From Rubrivivax sp. (GTDB lineage: Bacteria; Pseudomonadota; Gammaproteobacteria; Burkholderiales; Burkholderiaceae_C), in the NCBI GenBank assembly GCA_020852865.1, contig JADYZZ010000098.1, forward strand, positions 1 through 42,297: DNA of 42,297 nucleotides. Reading direction: 5' to 3'. Position 1 is the stretch's first letter. The number at the start of each line of letters is the position of its first letter. Positions 1 through 8,330 of the stretch are shown piece by piece. The notes beneath the pieces are model-generated. The model had not been told where the DNA came from and ran no database searches. It worked only from the letters and a program-made list of their open reading frames with translations. The position numbers and the translations under genes are program-made.

Positions 1-334
1 GAGGTGTGGGATTCGGGCGGACGAGCGGGTCACGTGATCTCGGGGCGGGGTGGTGGTTGCGCCGGGCGGGATCTGCGTGTTCGTCTTCCCTGCCCATTGG
101 ATGCGCAGCCGACGCGCGGCGTTTCAGGGCTGCGCTGCGGCTGGCGTGGGCGCCCGTGCGGCTTTGCTTGCTGCGCGGGATGCGGTATGCTGGATAGATA
201 TCCAGTATCGAAGATCTGGCCGTCGGGGCGACGCATGGGCTTGCGGGATCCCTGGCGGCGGCGTCTTTCTCACCGTGCTTTCGTCAGCCTGCCCTCCAGA
301 CCTTGCGTCCGCCGTGCCGGCGTCGCGCGGCGGT
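1..334. other. Non-coding leader upstream of imuA
   Basis: I see no convincing gene here. Reading frames cross the stretch on both strands, but they lack family resemblance and run through the LexA box described separately. The segment holds the promoter and operator of imuA-imuB and probably the end of an intergenic region that begins before the window. Confidence 0.5.
164..205 (+). promoter_or_regulatory. SOS promoter with LexA box (box at 190-205)
   Basis: The 16-mer CTGGATAGATATCCAG at 190-205 has the CTG-N10-CAG form of a proteobacterial LexA box, with an AT-rich and nearly palindromic core in otherwise GC-rich DNA. A plausible sigma-70 promoter overlaps it: TTGCTT at 164-169, a 16-nt spacer, and TATGCT at 186-191. 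LexA bound here would cover the -10 element. The next genes are imuA and imuB, known SOS genes, so the site and the gene content support each other. Confidence 0.85.
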
Positions 335-1096
335 GTGCCGCATCGGCCGTCGGCGCCGGCGGCAGCCGAGGCGCTGCACCCGGCGTTGTGGCGTGCCAGT
401 CAACTCGGGCGTCCGCCCGATGCGGTCGTGGGCAGCGGCCATGCCGGGCTCGACGCCGTGCTGCCGGGCGGCGGCTGGCCGACGCACGCGCTTACCGAGC
501 TGCTGCTCCCGCATCCCGGCGTGGGCGAGCTGCGCCTGGTGGCGCCGGCGCTCGAGGCGGTGCAGGCGCGCCAGCGCTGCGTGCTGTGGTTCGATCCGCC
601 CGGCCAGCCCAGCCCCTGGGCGCTCCAGGCGCTGGGCATCGACACGCGGCTGCTGGTGCTGGTGCGGCCGAAGGTCACGCTGCGTGCGCGTGCGCGCGAG
701 CGGCTGCCGGCGGCCGATCTGCTGTGGGCGCTCGAGCAGGCGCTGGCAAGCGGCCAGGCCGGTGCCGTGCTGGCCTGGCTGCCGGCGCGGCTCGGGGCCG
801 AAGCGCTGCGTCGCCTGCAACTGGCGGCGCAGGCACATGCAGGGCCGGCCTTCTTGCTGCGCGATGTCGAGGCGCGCCTGCGCCCGAGCGTGGCGCCGCT
901 GCGCCTGGTGCTGGCCAGCGCCGGCGCCGCTGCGCTGCGCGTGCAGTTGCTCAAGCGGCGCGGCCCGCCGCTGGCCCGGCCGCTCGAGCTGGCGCTGCCG
1001 CCGGTGCTGGAGCCGCACGGCCGCGCCCGAAGCGGCGCCATGGCAGCGGGGCCGGCGCCGCAGGTTGCCGCCAGCCTGGCTGCCGGCCTGCGATGA
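335..1096 (+). CDS. imuA: ImuA, RecA-like translesion synthesis accessory protein
   Basis: ImuA is the small RecA/SulA-like partner in the damage-inducible ImuA-ImuB-DnaE2 mutasome. The family signature is clear near the start (HPALWRASQLG at about residues 14-24, then LPGGGWPTHALTELL), followed by a RecA-like core. No ATG exists in this frame downstream of the LexA box. The GTG at 335 puts HPALW about 13 residues from the start, usual for the family, and gives 253 residues; GTG codons at 314 and 275 are alternatives. The gene is 52 nt ahead of imuB and surely cotranscribed with it. The family is certain; the exact start is not. Confidence 0.85.
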   Translation: MPHRPSAPAAAEALHPALWRASQLGRPPDAVVGSGHAGLDAVLPGGGWPTHALTELLLPHPGVGELRLVAPALEAVQARQRCVLWFDPPGQPSPWALQALGIDTRLLVLVRPKVTLRARARERLPAADLLWALEQALASGQAGAVLAWLPARLGAEALRRLQLAAQAHAGPAFLLRDVEARLRPSVAPLRLVLASAGAAALRVQLLKRRGPPLARPLELALPPVLEPHGRARSGAMAAGPAPQVAASLAAGLR

Positions 1097-1148
1097 GCCG
1101 CCGGCTGCGTGCCGCTGCAGGCGGACCTCGCCCGCGGCCGAGGCCGCC

Positions 1149-2813
1149 ATGAAACACCGTCGCAGCCGGCGCCTCGATGTGGGGCTGCCGGGGCAGCCCG
1201 GCCCGTCCACCCGGACCGACCTGCCCGCGGGCACCGGAGTGCTGCCGCCGGCTGCGCTGTGGCTGGCCGTGCACCTGCCGCTGCTGCCGCTCGAAGCCTG
1301 GTGTGCCACGCTGCCCGAGGAGCTGCGCACCGCGCGGCGGCCGCTCGTGCTGCTGGCCGGGCAGTGCGTGAGCCGCATCGACGCCGTCGCGGCCGGACGC
1401 GGCATCCGCGTGGGCATGAAGCGGGCCACGGCACTGGCGCTGGCGGCCGATCTGCTGTCCGGCACGGCCGACGCCGCGCGCGACGCGGCGGTGCTGCAGG
1501 CTCTGGCCCATGCCGCGCTGGCCTTCACGCCGGCCGTGGTGCTGCACGACGAGGCCACGGTGCTGCTCGAAGTGCAGGGCTGCCTGCGCCTGTTCGGCGG
1601 CCTGGCGACGCTGGCGCGGCGGCTGCGCGCGGCCATCGAGGCGCTCGCGTGCCACCGCCTGCAGCTCGCGGCGGCGCCCACGCCGCTGGGTGCTGCGCTG
1701 CTGGCGTGCTGGGCGCCGGCGGGGCGGGGCGATCTGCTGCTCGGTCCGCATGCCGCGCAGGCGGCCGCGCTCGAGCGCCTGCTCGACGACGCGCCGCTGT
1801 CGCTGCTGGGCAGCGGCCGCATGCACGCCCAGGCGTTGCAGGGCATGGGCCTGCAGCGCCTGGGCGAGCTGCGCGCGCTGCCGCGCGCCGGCCTGGCGCG
1901 CCGCTTCGGCCCGGGCCTGCTTGCCGAGCTCGACCGTGCATTCGGCCGCTGCGCCGACCCGCGGCGCTGGCTCGAGCCGCCGGTGCAGTTCGAAAGCCGC
2001 GTCGAGCTCTTCGCGTGCGCCGAGAGTGCCGAGCAGGTGCTGGCCGGCGCCTCGGTGCTGCTGGCGCGACTGCTCGCCTGGGCAAGGGCGCGGCACGGGC
2101 GCATCGGCGGCTTCACGCTGTCGATGCGGCACGAACCGCGCCACGGCGCCTGCCTGCCGGCCACCACGCTCGACATCGAACTGGCCGAGCCGGCGCTCGA
2201 TCCGGTGCATCTGCAATCGCTGTTGCGCGAGCGCCTGGCGCGCGTGCAACTGGCCGCGCCCACGCTCGAGCTCGAGCTGCACTGCCGGCACCTGGCGGCC
2301 GGCGCGGCGCCCAGCGGCGAGCTGTTTCCCACCGGGCAAGCCGAACGGCAGGGGCTGCTGCGCCTGCTCGAGCGGCTGCGCGCCAGGCTGGGCGACGAAT
2401 GCGTGCAGCGCCTCGAGCCGCTGGCCGACCACCGCCCCGAACGCTCCGGCCGTGGCGTTCCGGCGCTGGGTGCCGCATCGTCGCGCGCGCCGGCCACGCC
2501 TGCGGCCGACGCCACCGCGCGGCGGCGCCCGGTCTGGCTGCTGCCCGAGCCGCAGCCGCTGGCGGCGCGCGGCGCGCTGCCGCTGGTCGACGGCCAGGCG
2601 GTGCAGCTCGTCGCCGGCCCCGAGCGCATCGAGGCGGGCTGGTGGGACGGCGGCCTGGTCGCGCGCGACTACTTCGTCGGCCAGGCCGCAGACGGCTCGC
2701 TGGTGTGGCTGTGGCGCGCGCGCTGGCCCGATGCGGCCGGTGTGCCGGGCGCATCGGGCGCATCGGCGGCGTCTGCTGCCCCGCAGTGGTTCCTGCAGGG
2801 GCGCTTCGCCTGA
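1149..2813 (+). CDS. imuB: ImuB, non-catalytic Y-family polymerase homologue
   Basis: ImuB (554 residues here) is a Y-family polymerase relative that acts as a beta-clamp-binding scaffold for the error-prone polymerase DnaE2. The palm begins LAVHLPLLPLEAW where active Y-family enzymes carry their first catalytic Asp, which is absent, as expected for ImuB. The stretch LLEVQGCLRLFGG matches the family, and the C-terminal tail ends WFLQGRFA, a typical ImuB ending. The ATG at 1149 is the first suitable start after imuA. The usual third gene, imuC/dnaE2, does not follow; the next gene is an unrelated cytochrome. Confidence 0.9.
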   Translation: MKHRRSRRLDVGLPGQPGPSTRTDLPAGTGVLPPAALWLAVHLPLLPLEAWCATLPEELRTARRPLVLLAGQCVSRIDAVAAGRGIRVGMKRATALALAADLLSGTADAARDAAVLQALAHAALAFTPAVVLHDEATVLLEVQGCLRLFGGLATLARRLRAAIEALACHRLQLAAAPTPLGAALLACWAPAGRGDLLLGPHAAQAAALERLLDDAPLSLLGSGRMHAQALQGMGLQRLGELRALPRAGLARRFGPGLLAELDRAFGRCADPRRWLEPPVQFESRVELFACAESAEQVLAGASVLLARLLAWARARHGRIGGFTLSMRHEPRHGACLPATTLDIELAEPALDPVHLQSLLRERLARVQLAAPTLELELHCRHLAAGAAPSGELFPTGQAERQGLLRLLERLRARLGDECVQRLEPLADHRPERSGRGVPALGAASSRAPATPAADATARRRPVWLLPEPQPLAARGALPLVDGQAVQLVAGPERIEAGWWDGGLVARDYFVGQAADGSLVWLWRARWPDAAGVPGASGASAASAAPQWFLQGRFA

Positions 2814-3014
2814 TCGGCCCGGCCTCGCCCTCGCGCTGCGCACCCCGGGGCGCACAGCCTGAGCGCGCTCAATCCCGCAACCTCGATGCCGGGCACGATG
2901 GTGCGGGCGCCGGCGCCCGTGAACGACGGCCGCCGACCGTGCCGAGATGCGCCCGCCCCGAGACGCCGGGGGGTGGACGCATCGCGATCTGGCCGGCGAT
3001 GCAGGAGGACCGTC

Positions 3015-4604
3015 ATGACCAAGTCCGCGCTGGCCGTCACGCTCTTGCTGGCGGCGGTGTCGCTGCCCGCGCCGGCACAGGATCTGGCTCGCGCCGAGCA
3101 GCTCTTCGAGCGCCATTGCGCCGTATGCCACGGTGCCGATCGCGGCGGCTACATCGGCCCGGCCCTCAACCGCGACGAGACCAGGATCGGGCGCGCCGAG
3201 ATCGACGGCAAGATCCTGAGCGGCGCGCCGCCTACGCTGATGCCGCAGCATCCTTCGTGGCGCAGCGATCTCTCGGCCCGGGACCGTGCGCTGCTGGTCG
3301 AGCTCGTGGCCACGCAGCCCCGGCGCACGGTGGCGTGGGGCCTCGAGGACGTGCGGCGTTCGCTGCAGGTGCTGGTGGCCGACGAGTCCAGACTGCCGGC
3401 CGGCCCGCGCTACCGCATCGACAACGTCGACGACCTGATGGCGGTGATGTCGCGCGGCTGGCAGGCGGCGGGCAAGGAGGCCAAGGTGCTGTTCTTCGAC
3501 GGCCGCACGCACCGCAAGGTGGGCGAGGTGCCGACCGGCTACGCCCCGCACCTGATGGACTTCCACCCGACCGAGCCGCGCTGGGCCTACGTGCGCGACG
3601 ACGCCGGCTGGGTGCACAAGGTCGATCTGTACTCGATGCGCACCACGCGCAAGGTGCGCGCCGGTCTGAACGGCACCTCGCTCGCGGTGTCGCGCGACGG
3701 CCGCTACGTCGCCGCCGGCTCCTACGTGCCGCACACGATGGTGATCCTGGACGCGGTGACGCTCGAGCCGCGCCGCCTGCTCGATCTGGCCGGCGTCGAC
3801 CCGGACGGCCGGATGGTCGAGGCCGACGCCGGGATGATCCTCGCGCTGCCCACGGCCAACCGCTTCGTCGTGGCGCTCGAGCAGGCCGGCCAGGTGTGGA
3901 TCGTCGACCTCGACCGGCCCGATCTGCCGGTCACCCGGATCACCGGCGTCGGCCGGCACCTGCACGACGGCTTCCTGTCGCCCGACGGGCGCCACCTGGT
4001 GGTGGCTTCGTACGACGACCGCGTGAACACCGTCATCGACCTCGACGAGGCGCGCATCGTGCGCAAGATCCCGGCCGGCTGCAAGCCGCACCTGGGCTCG
4101 GGCGCGGTGATCCGCTCCAACGGCCGGCTGCTGGGCATCGGCACCAACATCGGCGAGGCCGACTGCCCTTCGTTCGAGGTGACGGTGTTCGACATGGAGC
4201 GCTTCGAGGTCGTCAAGCGCATCGCGGTGATCGGCCCGACCGAGTCGCCGGCGGCGCACCCCGACGCGCCCTATGTCGTCGTCGACATCGTCGGCTCGGG
4301 CCCGAACGCGAGCAAGATCCAGTTCATCGACAAGAACACGCTCGAGGTGGCGCATACGCTGGAGGTGGCGGGCACGCTCGGCCACTCGCATTTCCCCGAG
4401 TACACCGCGCGCGGCGACGCGTTCTACGTGAGCTCGCGCTACCGCGGCGACCGCAGCATGGGCGCACGCGGCGGACGGCTGGTGGTGTTCGACGCCCGCA
4501 CGCTGCGCGAGCTGAAGTCGTTCGCCGTCGACGTGCCGGCGGGCGTGTTCTCGCGCGTGCGTGCGCGCACGGTCGTCGTCGGGATGCAGCCGTCGCTGCG
4601 CTAG
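3015..4604 (+). CDS. Periplasmic cytochrome c-cytochrome d1 domain protein (NirS/NirN-like)
   Basis: A 529-residue exported protein: signal peptide at residues 1-21, a class I cytochrome c domain with heme motif CAVCH at 35-39, and a C-terminal heme-d1 beta-propeller. Three propeller histidines fall where NirS has its d1 ligand and active-site pair: H179 (APHLM), H317 (LHDG) and H359 (KPHLG). The ATG at 3015 has a strong AGGAGG 6 nt upstream. NirS reduces nitrite to NO and NirN is the dihydro-heme-d1 dehydrogenase; sequence alone does not settle which this is, and the C-terminus looks more like NirF/NirN-type proteins than NirS. No other nir or heme-d1 biosynthesis genes are in the window, so it appears to be an orphan. 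Confidence 0.8.
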   Translation: MTKSALAVTLLLAAVSLPAPAQDLARAEQLFERHCAVCHGADRGGYIGPALNRDETRIGRAEIDGKILSGAPPTLMPQHPSWRSDLSARDRALLVELVATQPRRTVAWGLEDVRRSLQVLVADESRLPAGPRYRIDNVDDLMAVMSRGWQAAGKEAKVLFFDGRTHRKVGEVPTGYAPHLMDFHPTEPRWAYVRDDAGWVHKVDLYSMRTTRKVRAGLNGTSLAVSRDGRYVAAGSYVPHTMVILDAVTLEPRRLLDLAGVDPDGRMVEADAGMILALPTANRFVVALEQAGQVWIVDLDRPDLPVTRITGVGRHLHDGFLSPDGRHLVVASYDDRVNTVIDLDEARIVRKIPAGCKPHLGSGAVIRSNGRLLGIGTNIGEADCPSFEVTVFDMERFEVVKRIAVIGPTESPAAHPDAPYVVVDIVGSGPNASKIQFIDKNTLEVAHTLEVAGTLGHSHFPEYTARGDAFYVSSRYRGDRSMGARGGRLVVFDARTLRELKSFAVDVPAGVFSRVRARTVVVGMQPSLR

Positions 4605-4659
4605 GAGCGTGGGCGGCATGCGCTGCCTGCCGTGCTCGCGGCGCGCGATGGTGCGCGCC
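4601..4659 (+). terminator. Hairpins between convergent genes, including a REP-like TAG repeat
   Basis: Directly after the cytochrome stop codon, 4605-4637 can fold into a 14-bp imperfect stem (12 pairs including two G-U) with a 5-nt loop. A second hairpin, 7-bp stem and 6-nt loop, lies at 4640-4659. The nitrilase gene ends on the other strand at 4686, so the stretch sits between convergent genes, where a bidirectional terminator is expected. There is no T-tract. The 18-mer at 4601-4618, CTAGGAGCGTGGGCGGCA, recurs exactly on the minus strand at 33911-33928. Confidence 0.4.
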
Positions 4660-4685
4660 GGCTGGGCACGGCGGCGGCGCGCCGC

Positions 4686-5633
4686 TCAGCGGCGCGTGAC
4701 CACCGGCGGCATCGGCTGCTCGTTGACGACGAGCTGGAACACGTCGGGCCGGCTGTAGTGGCCGGCGGCGTCGAAGTCGAACTTGCCGCGTCCGATCTCG
4801 GCCAGGTCGAGATCGGCGGTGAGGATCGTCTCGCCTTCGAAGTCGGGGCCGGCGAGCACCTTGCCCAGCGGGCTGACGATGGCGCTGCCGCCGCGCATCA
4901 GCACGGCCTCGGGCGAGTCGCCCAGGCCGACGCGCACCGTGGCGGGGAAATCCCTGCGGCGCAGGAACTGGCAGGAACTCAGCACGAAGCAGCGGCCCTC
5001 GAGCGCGATGTGCTGCATCGAGGGCAGCCAGGTGTCGCGGTCGTCGGCGGTGGGGGCGCAGTACAGCTGCACGTTCTTGGCGTACATCGCCATGCGCAGC
5101 ATCGGCATGTAGTTCTCCCAGCAGATCACCGAGCCGATGCGGCCGTAGGGGCTGTCGACCACGGTCAGCGTGGAGCCGTCGCCGAAGCCCCAGATCATGC
5201 GCTCGAGCGCCGTCGGCATGAGCTTGCGGTGCTTGCCCAGCAGGGTGCCGTCGGGTCCGAAGAACAGCACCGTGCAGTAGCAGGTGCCGAGTTCGCGCTC
5301 GATGACGCCGATCACCAGGTACACGCGATGCGCCGCCGCAGCCTCGCCCAGGCGCTGCGTGTGCGGGCCCGGAACCTCGATCGCGGCGTCGAGGTACAGG
5401 CGGTACTCCTCGCGCCCGAGCGGATCGCGCGCGCCGATCACCAGACCGTAGTGCAGCCCCTTCGGATAGCCGACGACGAAGGCCTCGGGAAACAGCACCA
5501 GCTTGGCGCCGCGGGCCGCGGCGTCGGCGGTCCAGCGCACGGCCTTGTCGACGCAGGCGTCGGTGTCGAAGGGCACCGAGCCGGCCTGCACGACGGCGAC
5601 GCGAACGCGCGCTTCGTCGGGTGTGAAACTCAT
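4686..5633 (-). CDS. Nitrilase (aliphatic/aryl nitrilase family)
   Basis: A 315-residue member of the nitrilase branch of the carbon-nitrogen hydrolases, which convert nitriles to carboxylic acid and ammonia. The Glu-Lys-Cys triad is visible as E50 (LFPEAF), K137 (HRKLMPT) and C171 (ICWENYMP). The CWENYMP form around the cysteine is that of true nitrilases rather than amidases or cyanide hydratases. There is no signal peptide, so it is cytoplasmic. It stands alone, convergent with the cytochrome gene; the next minus-strand gene lies 149 nt upstream of its start. The natural nitrile cannot be inferred. Confidence 0.88.
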   Translation of the reverse strand: MSFTPDEARVRVAVVQAGSVPFDTDACVDKAVRWTADAAARGAKLVLFPEAFVVGYPKGLHYGLVIGARDPLGREEYRLYLDAAIEVPGPHTQRLGEAAAAHRVYLVIGVIERELGTCYCTVLFFGPDGTLLGKHRKLMPTALERMIWGFGDGSTLTVVDSPYGRIGSVICWENYMPMLRMAMYAKNVQLYCAPTADDRDTWLPSMQHIALEGRCFVLSSCQFLRRRDFPATVRVGLGDSPEAVLMRGGSAIVSPLGKVLAGPDFEGETILTADLDLAEIGRGKFDFDAAGHYSRPDVFQLVVNEQPMPPVVTRR

Positions 5634-5782
5634 CGCTTGCTCCGCTCGGATCTCGTCGGCCAGGGCGCGCGGCGCGCGTGGCGTCGCGCTGCGCCCTGCG
5701 CGCGATGCTACCGCCGCGGCGGCCGCCGCGGCGCGCCCCGTCGGTGCCCGCAGAGCTTGCCGTCGGGGCGGCCTGTCGCGCA

Positions 5783-7447
5783 TCAGGGTGAAGGCAGGCG
5801 CAGCAGCAGCGCGTCGATCCGATTGTCGCTGCCGGGGGCGGGCAGACGGTGCGCGCGCACGGTGCGAGCCAGCGGCACGGCGGCGAGCAAGCCGGCGTCG
5901 ATGCGTACGAGTGCACCGGCGATCGCCGCCTGCACCGCCCACGATGGCGTTCGGGCGTACAGGCGAGCGAGCCGTTCGATGACTTCGACCTCGGTGATCT
6001 CCTGCCGCGCCAGGGTCTCGAGCGCCAGCACCTGGGCCTCGGACGGCGCCATGCGCGCGACCGCATCGATGGTGCGATGCAACTCGGCCGCTTCCGTGAT
6101 CGGGCGCTGGCGCAGATAGGCGCGCGCGAGCCGCAGCGCGCCGAGTTCGTCGCCGGCCAGCGCCGCGAGCATGGGCGCACGCGCCGCGGCGTCGCCCAGG
6201 CAGGCGCGCAACGCGTCATGTGCGGCGCTTTCGCCTTCGGCGTCGGCGCGCAGGCCGGGCACATCGTGCAGGCCATGCTCGCGCGCCAGCGTGCACGCCA
6301 AGGCGACGTCGTCGACGCCGAGCGCGCGCCGTGCGCCGAGCCCGGCCAGCAGCTGCACGAGGCGCGTGCGATGTTCGGCCGGCGTGAGCCATTGCAGATC
6401 GCGGGCCAGCTGCAGCAGGCGCGCATGCAATGCCGGCTCGGCGTCGCGCGCGTCGCCGAGGAAGCGGATGCGGCTGAACGCGTCTTCGGCGATCCGGTGC
6501 AGTGCCGCCGCGAGCGCGCGCGGCTTGGGGTTGCGATCCGCCAGCTCGGCCGCGAGCCGCCCGATGCGCCCCACATGCGCGCGCAGATGCACGAGATCCC
6601 CCCGCAGCAAGCGGTGGATGTGGCGTGCGCGCTCGGCGTCGTCGAGCCTCGCGTCAACGAATCGGCACAGGTCCCAGCCGGCCGCGAGTTCGCTGGCGTC
6701 GACACCGCGCACGGCAGTCATCGAGCCGCCGCCCAGGTGCATCAGCAGCGACGTGTCGGGGCGGCCGCGGGCGACCGCAGCCGTCCCGGCGCTGCGCCAA
6801 TGCTGCTCGAGCATGGCCGCAGCCTGTGGCCCCAGCGGCGCCCCCGCGGTGAAGCCGTAGATGACCGGAACGCCGCGGAAAATCTGACGCATGCGATCGC
6901 GGCTGCTCTCGCCCCAGACCGCGGGCGCGGGCGTGGCGGCACAGGCGGTCGGCTCGGGCGCCGTGGTCGCGTCGGCGTCGCGATCGCCGCCCGGATCGAG
7001 TGCGGGATTCGGATCGAGCGTCTTGCAGCCGAACAGGTACACCTCGCGCAGCGCAGCGAAGAGCCCGGAGCAAGCGCCGCTGCACGCCGCGCGCTCGAGA
7101 TCCGAGACGGCGAGCGAGGCCGGCGGCGCCGGCGCGTCGGAGAAGAAGGTGTTGGCGCCGTCGTAGTGGCCCGAGATCACGAGCACATCGCAGCGTATGC
7201 CGGCGCGGCAGGCGGCCTGCAGCCAGTCGCTGCGGCCCGGTTGCACCAGCTCGACGAAGCGAAAGCGCGCAGCCGGCAGCTGGCGCATGAAGCTTGCCTT
7301 CTCGTCGGCGGAGTTGATGGTCACGGTGCAGACGGTCTCGCGCCGGCCCGCGGCCGCCCCGCTCTGGCCGGCGAGCGCGATCGAGCAAGCGGCGAGCGCG
7401 AGCGCGGCGAGGGCGTACGGGCGCCAGGGTGAGGACATCGCGGACAT
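5783..7447 (-). CDS. Unrecognised exported protein, probable lipoprotein, with caspase-like His/Cys pattern and helical C-terminus
   Basis: I do not recognise this 554-residue protein as a named family. Counting from the second ATG (7438), the N-terminus has a short positive region, a hydrophobic stretch and LAAC ending at C18, a fair lipobox; an ordinary signal-peptidase site after ALA is also possible. Residues 35-140 contain VLVISGHYDG (H91) and VYLFGCKTL (C138), each a hydrophobic strand running into His or Cys, the arrangement of clan CD (caspase/CHAT-like) peptidases. After about residue 260 it is almost entirely Ala/Leu/Arg-rich helix, possibly HEAT-like repeats. The protein ends LLLRLPSP. 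Starts at 7447 and 7438 are both possible. Divergent from the nuclease gene. Confidence 0.65.
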   Translation of the reverse strand: MSAMSSPWRPYALAALALAACSIALAGQSGAAAGRRETVCTVTINSADEKASFMRQLPAARFRFVELVQPGRSDWLQAACRAGIRCDVLVISGHYDGANTFFSDAPAPPASLAVSDLERAACSGACSGLFAALREVYLFGCKTLDPNPALDPGGDRDADATTAPEPTACAATPAPAVWGESSRDRMRQIFRGVPVIYGFTAGAPLGPQAAAMLEQHWRSAGTAAVARGRPDTSLLMHLGGGSMTAVRGVDASELAAGWDLCRFVDARLDDAERARHIHRLLRGDLVHLRAHVGRIGRLAAELADRNPKPRALAAALHRIAEDAFSRIRFLGDARDAEPALHARLLQLARDLQWLTPAEHRTRLVQLLAGLGARRALGVDDVALACTLAREHGLHDVPGLRADAEGESAAHDALRACLGDAAARAPMLAALAGDELGALRLARAYLRQRPITEAAELHRTIDAVARMAPSEAQVLALETLARQEITEVEVIERLARLYARTPSWAVQAAIAGALVRIDAGLLAAVPLARTVRAHRLPAPGSDNRIDALLLRLPSP

Positions 7448-7642
7448 CGTAGTCCGCCCGCAACCCCCGGCGGCGCGGTTCGCCGTGCGTCGCAGGCGTC
7501 GCCGCCGGCGCCGACCGCGTCGGCACATGCTGCAGCGCCCGGCATTACGCCACGCCGGCTCGATGTCCGCGCGGCCGACGCGGCCGCGGCGGCCGCAGGC
7601 GTGCGGCATCATCGCCGCGCAGCGCCGCTGCACACCGCACGC

Positions 7643-8131
7643 ATGAAGCTCACCCTGTTGCGCCTAGCCCTGCTCGCCGCCGCCGCCGGCGCCGCCGCTG
7701 CACCGGCCGCGCTGCACGGCGTGGTCACGCAGGTGCGCGACGGCGACACGCTCGTCGTGCAGCCGGTGGGGGGTGCACCGCTCGAGGTGCGGCTGCGCGA
7801 CATCGACGCGCCCGAGTCCTGCCAGGCCTGGGGCGCCGAGGCCAGGCTGGCGCTCCAGGAACTGGCGCTGGGCAAGCCGGTCGAGTTGCGCACGCACGGG
7901 CGCGACGTCTACGGCCGCGTCATCGGCAGCGTCAGCATCGACGGCGAGGATCTCGGCCGGCGCATGGTCGTCGAGGGCCACGCCTGGAGCACGCGCAGCA
8001 AGTGGGACCTGGGCCCGCTGGTCAAGCAGGAGCGCCAGGCGCGCGCGCTCGGCCGCGGGCTGCACGCCGCGGCCGGCGCGGTGCAGCCGCGGGAATTCCG
8101 GCGCGTGCACGGGCCCTGCGTGCCGCGCTGA
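7643..8131 (+). CDS. Secreted thermonuclease-like (SNase fold) nuclease
   Basis: A 162-residue protein with a signal peptide (about residues 1-20, ending AAAA) and one staphylococcal-nuclease OB fold. The catalytic set is intact: DGDTL, R50 and E58 in RLRDIDAPE, and R92 in DVYGR, equivalent to Arg35, Glu43 and Arg87 of the S. aureus enzyme. It should hydrolyse DNA or RNA with Ca2+ in the periplasm or outside. The 195-nt divergent gap to the lipoprotein gene holds both promoters but no box I can name. The C-terminus, GPCVPR, pairs with C60 as a likely disulfide; that is inference. Confidence 0.87.
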   Translation: MKLTLLRLALLAAAAGAAAAPAALHGVVTQVRDGDTLVVQPVGGAPLEVRLRDIDAPESCQAWGAEARLALQELALGKPVELRTHGRDVYGRVIGSVSIDGEDLGRRMVVEGHAWSTRSKWDLGPLVKQERQARALGRGLHAAAGAVQPREFRRVHGPCVPR

Positions 8132-8143
8132 GCGCGCAGGGGG

Positions 8144-8181
8144 GGGGCGCCGCACGCAGCGGAGGGGCGCCGCACTCAGCG
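8144..8181. repeat. Pair of 18-bp near-identical direct repeats
   Basis: Two copies of GGGGCGCCGCACKCAGCG (K is G in the first, T in the second) at 8144-8161 and 8164-8181, separated by 2 nt, just after the nuclease stop codon. Each contains the self-complementary GGCGCC. They probably arose by local duplication. The remaining gap to 8330 shows nothing else I can support. Confidence 0.6.
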
Positions 8182-8330
8182 CGGCGTCGGCTGCCGCACG
8201 GAGCATGTCACGGCGCGTCGACGCGCCTGTCGGCAGGCGCAGGCAAGGCTCAATTAGGCGTCGCGGCTGCCGATGCTCCTTCGGCAGGCCCGCCCCACCT
8301 GGCGGCCGCCGTGCCCGTCTGCCGCTACGC

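Noticed and set aside
30..236. Minus-strand 68-codon frame at the window start
   Set aside because: It overlaps the LexA box and promoter, and its Arg/Pro-rich translation has no recognisable features.
951..4619. 1,222-codon minus-strand frame opposite imuB and the cytochrome gene
   Set aside because: Its composition is His/Arg/Gln-rich and low-complexity; the plus-strand genes here have clear motifs and ribosome sites.
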